11,924 bases of DNA from Acidovorax sp. Its GTDB lineage: Bacteria; Pseudomonadota; Gammaproteobacteria; Burkholderiales; Burkholderiaceae_C. Below the pieces are notes generated by a model, which worked only from the letters and a program-made list of their open reading frames with translations, ran no database searches and was not told where the DNA came from. Location: assembly GCA_011620245.1 (NCBI GenBank), contig WOZN01000177.1:1-11924 (forward strand), written 5' to 3'. Position 1 is the stretch's first letter, and the number at the start of each line of letters is the position of its first letter. Of the stretch, positions 7,689 through 11,924 are shown piece after piece. The translations under genes and the position numbers were made by a program.

Positions 7689-8242
7689 TCAGGACAGACT
7701 TGATGGCAGTTTAAGTTGCACTCGACTTCTCGCAGCTGGACGGCACTGCCCCGGTTTTTGCGGCACTGCCCCGGTTTTTGCATTTGGTATTGCTGACTCA
7801 TTCTCAATCTTGACTTTCTCGAACGCAGTCCCGCAGGAGCGAAGCGCAACCGGGGTTTTTTCGGTGGTCCGGTATTTATCCACGATCATCGCACCGCCGC
7901 CGCTTGAAGTCTTGTGAACCTCTTGCGGAGTCTGATTTCCCAGAGATTGATGCGGGCGCTCGGCGTTGTAGAAGGCAAAGTATTTTGTCAGCCCGAGCAG
8001 CAGTTCACCCATCGTGGCGTAGCCGGTACACGTCTTCGTGCTTGACGCTGCGCCAACGCCGCTCCACAAAGATGTTGTCGTACGCCCGACCCCGACCGTC
8101 CATGCTGATGGCTGATGCGCCAACTCAGCACCCGCCGGGAATACCAGTCGATCACAGCCACCAGGTAGGCAAAGCCTCGCTCCAGCCGCACGTAGGTGAT
8201 GTCCGTACTCCAGACCTGATTGGCCCGCACCACAGGCGCCCC
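7689..8242 (-). pseudogene. IS3-family transposase OrfB (rve/DDE), frameshifted fragment
   Basis: Three pieces in different frames match the IS3 OrfB integrase core. The first is VRANQVWSTDITYVRLERG continuing to DWYSRRVLSWRIS (from about 8242 down to 8115), with the first catalytic Asp. The second is SMDGRGRAYDNIFVERRW through DVYRL (about 8105-8015), with the catalytic Glu region. The third is ATMGELLLGLTKYFAFYN through AERPHQSLGNQTP (from about 8017), followed by a family-like GGGAMIVDKY tail that ends at 7689. Roughly 45 codons around the second catalytic Asp are deleted at about 8110, at a tandem GCTGATG GCTGATG. A second frameshift near 8020 looks like a small deletion. No functional transposase can be made. 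Confidence 0.8.
7741..7780. repeat. 20-bp perfect tandem duplication
   Basis: CGGCACTGCCCCGGTTTTTG occurs twice, head to tail, at 7741-7760 and 7761-7780. It lies in the 3' end of the IS3-family remnant, after the transposase-like region. It is most easily read as a replication-slippage or recombination duplication within a decaying element. Only two copies exist. Confidence 0.9.
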
Positions 8243-8307
8243 ACGCCTGCTGCGTGAAGGTGGTGGCGGACCTGTCGCCCTTCAGGTTGTGTTCATTTTT
8301 CGTAGTT

Positions 8308-8390
8308 AGGGATGCGGAAATTGCCAATAACCCGTTTATGGCGCCCGCCAGTGCCGCCAGAAATGGGATATTTGGCATTTCTGCATCCCT
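8308..8390. repeat. approximately 83-bp imperfect palindromic repeat
   Basis: AGGGATGC (8308-8315) and GCATCCCT (8383-8390) bound two arms of about 37 bases that match as inverted copies with only a few mismatches and single-base gaps. For example GAAATTGCCAATAACCC on the left matches the complement of GGGATATTTGGCATTTC on the right. The centre is near 8350. On the minus strand it can be read as a short open frame, a common by-product of such repeats. It is probably a dispersed REP- or MITE-like intergenic element. It sits about 50 bases upstream of the cytochrome b561 gene and could fold in that gene's leader RNA. Confidence 0.7.
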
Positions 8391-8441
8391 TACCATTGCT
8401 GCATCTGTCCACGCGCCCAGGCGCACCTACCGGAGCTGCAC

Positions 8442-9002
8442 ATGAGTCCATCCACGACCACCCCACGCTTTCCCCGCTTTGCCCCGACCCTGGTGGCGCT
8501 GCACTGGCTGACCTTGCTGCTCATGATCGCGGTGTATGCGCTGATGGAACTGCGCGGCATTTATCCGCGCGGCAGCGCCGAGCGCACCGCCATGGCCCAC
8601 TGGCACTTCACCCTGGGGCTGACGGTGCTGGTCGTCACCGCGTTGCGGCTGGTGGTGCGCCTGGCGACGGAGCGCCCGCCCATCGTGCCGCCGCCGCCGG
8701 TCTGGCAGGAGAAGGTGGCGCTGGTGATCGAGGTGCTGCTCTATGGCCTGCTGATCGGCCTGCCGATCCTGGGCTGGCTCACGGTGAATGCGCGCGACGT
8801 GCCGGCCAGCTTCTGGGGCCTGGCGGTGCCGCAGCTGCTGGCGCCGGACAAGACGCTGGGCGACACACTCAAGGAAGTGCATGAAACCCTGGCCACTGTC
8901 GGCTACTTCCTCATCGGCCTGCATGCGGCCGCGGCGCTGCTTCACCATTACGTGCAGCGCGACAACACACTCGGCCGCATGGGTTTCGGGCCGCGCGCCT
9001 GA
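8442..9002 (+). CDS. cytochrome b561 family protein
   Basis: This 186-residue integral membrane b-type cytochrome has four predicted helices, near residues 15-35, 53-73, 94-115 and 148-170. His candidates for heme ligation are His21 in ALHWL, His53/His55 in AHWHF, His147 in KEVHETL and His161 in GLHAAAALLHHY. This pattern is typical of the bacterial cytochrome b561 (CybB-like) family. Such proteins pass electrons between quinols and periplasmic partners, with superoxide:quinone oxidoreductase activity reported for E. coli CybB. The partner here is unknown. The start at 8442 has CGGAG (8431-8435) six bases upstream. The gene is intact although flanked by remnants: the palindromic repeat upstream, and the mnmA remnant converging 24 bases downstream. 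Confidence 0.92.
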   Translation: MSPSTTTPRFPRFAPTLVALHWLTLLLMIAVYALMELRGIYPRGSAERTAMAHWHFTLGLTVLVVTALRLVVRLATERPPIVPPPPVWQEKVALVIEVLLYGLLIGLPILGWLTVNARDVPASFWGLAVPQLLAPDKTLGDTLKEVHETLATVGYFLIGLHAAAALLHHYVQRDNTLGRMGFGPRA

Positions 9003-9026
9003 GCGCCGCGCCACCAGCGCGCATGA

Positions 9027-9216
9027 TCAGGCAGTGCTCATGAATTGATAGCTGCCTGCGCAGGCTGGGCGGGCGCCAAAGCCCGATTTTGCTTTTGCGA
9101 TCACACCGCCGCTCAGGCGCATTTCGCCGTCGTACAGCACTGCGCTCTGGCCGGGCGTGACCGCCCATTGCGGCTGCGCGAAGTGCAGCGCAAAACGACC
9201 CGGCGCAGCGTGACGG
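9027..9216 (-). pseudogene. mnmA: 3' remnant of tRNA 2-thiouridylase MnmA
   Basis: Read on the minus strand, the frame gives [18 protein letters not shown], then [15 protein letters not shown]. This is the characteristic C-terminal beta-barrel end of MnmA (family pattern [22 protein letters not shown]). MnmA makes 2-thiouridine at position 34 of tRNA-Glu, -Gln and -Lys. Only about 65 codons remain. The ATPase/PP-loop domain and catalytic cysteines are absent, and an in-frame stop lies upstream at 9225-9227. After GGVI the frame continues for about 23 residues to the TGA at 9027-9029. That tail overlaps a sequence resembling an Acidovorax intergenic repeat (GATAGCTGCCTGCGC), so it may not be original coding sequence. 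The gene converges on the cytochrome b561 gene, a likely native order. Confidence 0.8.
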
Positions 9217-9221
9217 GCACG

Positions 9222-9690
9222 ACGCTATTTGCTGCGATGGATGCCGCCATCGAAGTTTCACGCGAAGGCGACCGCAGGGAATGGAAGATGGAAGGTGGCG
9301 AAATCCAAGGACGGGCAAGACGGGGAGGAACACCCGTTCAAGCTGGCCGTGAAGGTGCTGGGCACTGAGCCGACCGGCGAGGCCATTACATCGTGCGTGG
9401 TGGTGCGTGACACCGCCGTCCAGGATATGCGCGCCGTGAAGCTGCCCCAGGGTGGAAATCAGCGGGTGATTCTTGATGCCCTGCGCCCGATGTTCATGGA
9501 TGGGCAAACAGGCAAGCCTGGAGCCCCGCCGCTGCGGCCGTGCATCGAACTGGAGGCCGCTGTATCTGCTGGCGCTGCAAGGCTGACATGCCAGACCGAC
9601 CGCCGCGCAACTCGCGCCAGAGAGGCAGTCAATGGACTGGTGGCCCGTGGGGTGATTGGCTGCAATGAGGGGAGGATATGGCCAGCGTGA
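9222..9690 (+). pseudogene. C-terminal remnant of a RepA-like AAA ATPase (phage/plasmid/integrative-element type)
   Basis: The first frame gives FAAMDAAIEVSREGDRREWK (from about 9228). The next frame continues VAKSKDGQDGEEHPFKLAV, then TSCVVVRD, GGNQRVILDALRPM and TCQTDRRATRAREAVNGLV, up to the stop at 9688-9690. As I recognise it, this order matches the C-terminal part of RepA-type (AAA_25) helicase-like ATPases carried by phages, plasmids and integrative elements. The ATPase core itself is missing. The frame break coincides with an exact tandem duplication, ATGGAAG (9281-9287) and ATGGAAG (9288-9294). Removing one copy restores EWKVAKSKDG in one frame. The fragment starts within about ten bases of the mnmA remnant, so the two share a junction. 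Family assignment is from pattern memory, not a search. Confidence 0.65.
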
Positions 9691-9702
9691 TGACTAACTG
9701 AT

Positions 9703-9868
9703 TGATGTTACGCAGTCCCCACCTGATAGGCTGTGCAGATGAAAAAAGCTGACCTGGATTTGAACTCGCGAAGCTCAATCCCTTTGCGCTTTGTCGCAAG
9801 CTTCTCATCAACGCATCGCGCACCGCCTACGCCCAGCTTCAGCAGTTCAGGGCGGCTGCGTAACATCA
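9703..9868 (+). mobile_element. 166-bp element with 13-bp terminal inverted repeats
   Basis: TGATGTTACGCAG (9703-9715) and CTGCGTAACATCA (9856-9868) are perfect inverted repeats at the two ends of a 166-bp segment. Inside, a frame open for 36 codons from the TGA at 9750-9752 runs through FELAKLNPFALCRKLLINA and ends at a TAA (9861-9863) that lies within the right terminal repeat. A coding end inside a terminal repeat is common for transposase genes, so this is best read as an internally deleted insertion sequence keeping the last ~36 residues of its transposase, or as a MITE derived from one. I cannot name the IS family. No target-site duplication is evident. Confidence 0.55.
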
Positions 9869-10099
9869 GTTGCTAATCAAATGGAAGATTCTTCAAGCTG
9901 CCTTCATGCGAATGCTCCCGATTTTGCCCTCAGAACCTGATCGTCCTCTTAACGGCGCAAAGGCCGCGCCGCCTGGCTGCTGCATACCCGTGCCAGCTGG
10001 TGTGCATGGCTCTTTCATGGCAGGCGGGCGCGTGAGCGCAGCGCCGAACCGCTTCAAGCCAGCGCGCAGTGCAGTGTGCAGCAGCCCGGAGGCGCCCCA
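9869..10099. other. non-coding spacer upstream of the SDR gene
   Basis: I see no gene here. The left part (9870-9960) is less GC-rich than its surroundings and begins with GTTGCTAATCAA, a sequence also found next to the IS3 remnant. The right part (about 9960-10087) is GC-rich again and leads into GGAGG at 10088-10092, the ribosome-binding site of the downstream gene, seven bases before its ATG. A short frame starting at 9881 has 19 codons and no support. Confidence 0.5.
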
Positions 10100-11047
10100 A
10101 TGAGCACCGTGGCCCTGGCCAGCGGGCTGGGCGCGCTGCCGTCCCGCTTTCGCCGCGAGCGCCTGCTGATTGTGGGCTATGGCGATGTGGGCCAGCGCGT
10201 GGCGCGCACCCTGCTGACCGGCCCGGGCGCGCAGCGCCTGCGTGTGCTGGCGCTCACCTCACAGGCCGAGCGCGTGGGCAGCCTGCGTGCGCAGGGGGTG
10301 ACACCGCTGGTGGGCAACCTGGACCACGCTGCCACGCTGCGCCGCCTGTCGGGCCTGGCCACCCGGGTGGTGCACCTGGCGCCCCCGCCGGGAGAAGGTG
10401 GCAGCGCAGCCTGGTGGCGCGACCCGCGCACCGTGGCGCTGGCGCGGGCCTTGCGGCTGCGCAGCCTGCCCGTGTCGCTGGTGTATGCCTCGACCAGCGG
10501 GGTGTATGGCGACTGCGCGGGCGCCCGGGTGCCCGAAACCCGCGCCGTGGCGCCCGGCACGCCCCGGGCCCAGCGCCGCGTGGATGCCGAGCGCGCCGTG
10601 CGCCACCTGGGGCGCGCCGGTGTGCGCGCCAGCATCCTGCGCATTCCGGGCATCTACGCGCCCGACCGCGAGGGCGGAACGCCCGAGGCGCGACTGCGCA
10701 AGGGCACCCCCGTGCTGATGGCGCAAGACGATGTGTACACCAACCACATCCATGCGGACGACCTGGCGCGCGCCTGCCTGGCTGCGCTGTGGCGTGGCAG
10801 GCCCCAGCGGGTTTACAACGCCAGCGATGCCAGCGAGATGAAGATGGGCGATTATTTCGATCTGGCCGCCGACCTGTATGGCCTGCCGCGCCCGCCCCGG
10901 CTGCCGCGCAGCACGGCGCAGGATGCGCTGCCGGTGATGCTGCTGAGCTTCATGAGCGAATCGCGCCGGCTTGACAACCAGCGGCTGCTGGGCGAGCTGG
11001 GCCTGCGGCTGCGCTACCCCACCGTGGCGCAGGGCCTGCGCGCCTGA
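10100..11047 (+). CDS. NAD(P)-dependent epimerase/dehydratase-like SDR protein
   Basis: This is a 315-residue extended short-chain dehydrogenase/reductase. LLIVGYGDVGQRVARTL (22-38) is the N-terminal Rossmann nucleotide loop (GxGxxG, Gly26, Gly28 and Gly31). VYASTSGVYGD (128-138) is the active-site strand with Ser133 and Tyr136. RIPGIYAPDREGG and VYTNHIHADDLARACLAAL match the substrate-side motifs of extended SDRs. The usual YxxxK lysine is absent: the position after Tyr136 is Ala140. This resembles the YeeZ-like atypical SDR group, so catalysis is uncertain. The start at 10100 is set by GGAGG (10088-10092) with 7-base spacing. The gene is intact, lies just after the mobile debris and converges on the DUF4124 gene 46 bases away. 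Its substrate is unknown. Confidence 0.87.
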   Translation: MSTVALASGLGALPSRFRRERLLIVGYGDVGQRVARTLLTGPGAQRLRVLALTSQAERVGSLRAQGVTPLVGNLDHAATLRRLSGLATRVVHLAPPPGEGGSAAWWRDPRTVALARALRLRSLPVSLVYASTSGVYGDCAGARVPETRAVAPGTPRAQRRVDAERAVRHLGRAGVRASILRIPGIYAPDREGGTPEARLRKGTPVLMAQDDVYTNHIHADDLARACLAALWRGRPQRVYNASDASEMKMGDYFDLAADLYGLPRPPRLPRSTAQDALPVMLLSFMSESRRLDNQRLLGELGLRLRYPTVAQGLRA

Positions 11048-11093
11048 TCTGCGCTTTCAGAACATGTTCACGATCTCGGTGCCGTCCGGGCGT

Positions 11094-11744
11094 TCAGCGT
11101 GGGTAGCTGTTGCCCTGGCTGTCGTAGCAGCGAAACACGTTGCACTGCGTGAACTTGTGCGGTGGCGGCGGTGGGGCTGGTCTGGTGTAGACCGGGTGGC
11201 GCGGCGGAATCACCACCACCGAAGGGGCCGTCTCCTGCCTGGCCGCGCGGGCTTTTTCCACCTCGGCATAGGCCTCGGGGCCCAGGCAGTCCAGATCGAC
11301 CTGGCGCTGTGCGGTTTCCACCCGCAGGTTCTGGTCGTAGGTGCCGCTGGTGCTGCTGACGACGACATCGAGGTTGCGGCGCGACCGGGCGCATTCGGCG
11401 GACCGCGCATAGTCCTGTGGGCGCGCTGTCGGGCGGGTGGCACGCTCTGCCAGTTCGCGTTCACGCCGGGCGTCGCGGTCGGCGTCGATTTGCCGGGCGG
11501 CCGCTTCGGCCTGCTGTTGCTGCTGCTTGCGTGCCAATGCTTCGGCGGCCTGCTCACGCTCCAGCCGGATTTGCTGCGGTGTCTTGCGGGGCTCGACCTC
11601 GCGCACCGATGCGGCGCCCGTGCAGGCGCCGTCGGTGTAGGTGACCTGGCCGGTGCGCGCGTCGGTGCAGCGCAGCACCTGGGCCTGCGCGGCGAGACAC
11701 AAAAGCGCCGCACCGGCGGCCAGACAGTTGCGCACAAGGGACAT
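11094..11744 (-). CDS. exported DUF4124 domain-containing protein
   Basis: The product is 216 residues. It opens with a signal peptide (MSLVRN, then the hydrophobic CLAAGAALLCLAAQA, likely cut after AQA), so it should be periplasmic. The mature N-terminus QVLRCTDARTGQVTYTDGAC (Cys26, Cys41) matches the DUF4124 pattern. A Gln/Arg/Glu-rich helical stretch with five consecutive Gln (about residues 55-100) follows. A region with Cys118 and Cys153 comes next, then a Pro-rich stretch, and CNVFRCYDSQGNSYPR (Cys201, Cys206) ends the protein. The even number of cysteines outside the signal suggests disulphides. Function is unknown. I chose the ATG at 11744 because AAGGA lies about eight bases upstream. 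An ATG at 11750 is only about three bases from it. The frame stays open upstream to the window edge. Confidence 0.85.
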   Translation of the reverse strand: MSLVRNCLAAGAALLCLAAQAQVLRCTDARTGQVTYTDGACTGAASVREVEPRKTPQQIRLEREQAAEALARKQQQQQAEAAARQIDADRDARRERELAERATRPTARPQDYARSAECARSRRNLDVVVSSTSGTYDQNLRVETAQRQVDLDCLGPEAYAEVEKARAARQETAPSVVVIPPRHPVYTRPAPPPPPHKFTQCNVFRCYDSQGNSYPR

Positions 11745-11808
11745 GGTCATTTTCCTTGGTTTCCCTGGCCACGCGGGGCGTCGTTTCGCCCGCTGGGCTG
11801 GTCTGGGT

Positions 11809-11889
11809 GATCCGGGCGATCCGGGCGATTCGGGCGATTCGGGCGATCCGGGCGATCCGGGCGATCCGGGCGATCCGGGCGATCCGGGC
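11809..11889. repeat. 9-bp minisatellite, nine copies
   Basis: GATCCGGGC is repeated nine times without gaps. Copies three and four (11827-11844) read GATTCGGGC. Because the unit is nine bases, frames can stay open across it. On the minus strand it reads as Pro-Gly-Ser (Pro-Glu-Ser in the variant copies) in the same frame as the DUF4124 gene 65 bases downstream, without a stop. On the plus strand it can read as Asp-Pro-Gly. It is more likely a variable-number intergenic repeat in the leader of the DUF4124 gene than a coding collagen-like tract, because the signal peptide of that gene starts after it. Confidence 0.9.
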
Positions 11890-11924
11890 GGTTTTGTCGC
11901 GGATTGTCGCCCGATTGGCGGCGT

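Larger units (their letters stand above)
7672..8256 (-). mobile_element. truncated IS3-family insertion sequence
   Basis: The right end starts with TGAAGTGGACCCC (7672-7684), which looks like an IS3-family terminal repeat. It lies just past the 3' end of a transposase-like frame, as expected. The remnant runs to about 8256, where recognisable transposase stops. The left terminal repeat, the orfA gene and the N-terminal half of orfB are missing. It is therefore a dead fragment, possibly moved into place by recombination. The right boundary directly abuts the 12-base sequence TTGATTAGCAAC (7660-7671). The left boundary is uncertain by tens of bases. Confidence 0.7.

Noticed and set aside
8250-8426. 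Minus-strand coding region upstream of the IS3 transposase piece
   Set aside because: The frame is open, but it is a translation of the palindromic repeat and has no transposase features.
9703-9715. Integron-associated sequence (ATGTTACGCAG resembles part of the aadA region)
   Set aside because: The match is only about 11 bases, with no integrase, attC site or cassette gene nearby. The inverted second copy explains it better as a terminal repeat.
9739-9876. Small ORF starting MKKADLDLN inside the 166-bp element
   Set aside because: It has no clear ribosome-binding site and a Ser/Pro-rich composition, and it runs out through the terminal repeat. The other frame, ending in the repeat, is more protein-like.
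7660-10090. A defence or other accessory system in the variable region
   Set aside because: Apart from the cytochrome b561 gene, every coding trace here is a fragment of an IS, a RepA-like protein or mnmA. No intact set of partner genes is present.
10971-11810. Plus-strand frame opposite the DUF4124 gene
   Set aside because: It is low-complexity antisense. The minus strand has a signal peptide, paired cysteines and a recognisable DUF4124 start.
11809-11889. CRISPR array
   Set aside because: The repeats are 9 bp, contiguous and without spacers. This is a minisatellite.

Overview
The window looks like chromosome of a GC-rich betaproteobacterium, most likely a member of the Comamonadaceae close to Acidovorax. 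This rests on the purM/AI-2E and hda/HAD/pcnB/folK gene arrangement, the protein sequences as I recognise them, and intergenic palindromic repeats of a kind common in that group. No species-level assignment is possible from the sequence alone.

Positions 1-7650 are ordinary core genome. On the minus strand purM (purine synthesis) is followed 16 bases later by an AI-2E-type membrane protein. Divergently, on the plus strand, lie hda (replication-initiation control), a HAD-IB phosphatase, pcnB (poly(A) polymerase I) and folK (folate synthesis). Two hairpin-rich repeats separate hda from the phosphatase and the phosphatase from pcnB. folK converges on a minus-strand ferredoxin-NAD(P)H reductase of the CDP-6-deoxy-delta-3,4-glucoseen reductase type.

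Positions 7660-10090 are accessory and eroded. They hold the 3' part of an IS3-family insertion sequence with an internal deletion and frameshifts, a 20-bp tandem duplication, an approximately 83-bp palindromic repeat, an intact cytochrome b561 gene, the last ~65 codons of mnmA with the rest missing, the C-terminal piece of a phage/plasmid-type RepA-like AAA ATPase broken by an exact 7-bp tandem duplication, and a 166-bp element with perfect 13-bp terminal inverted repeats that appears to be a deletion derivative of an insertion sequence. Together they suggest that a mobile element entered at or near mnmA, destroyed this copy of the gene, and then decayed.

Positions 10100-11744 return to intact genes: an extended-SDR (NAD-dependent epimerase/dehydratase) protein, converging on an exported DUF4124 protein. 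Nine 9-bp repeats lie just upstream of the DUF4124 gene, in the same open reading frame.

I found no intact defence, secretion or biosynthetic system that would count as a new multi-gene system. The most interesting items are the mnmA/RepA remnant junction, the 166-bp inverted-repeat element and the 12-bp flank it shares with the IS3 remnant, and the in-frame 9-bp minisatellite.
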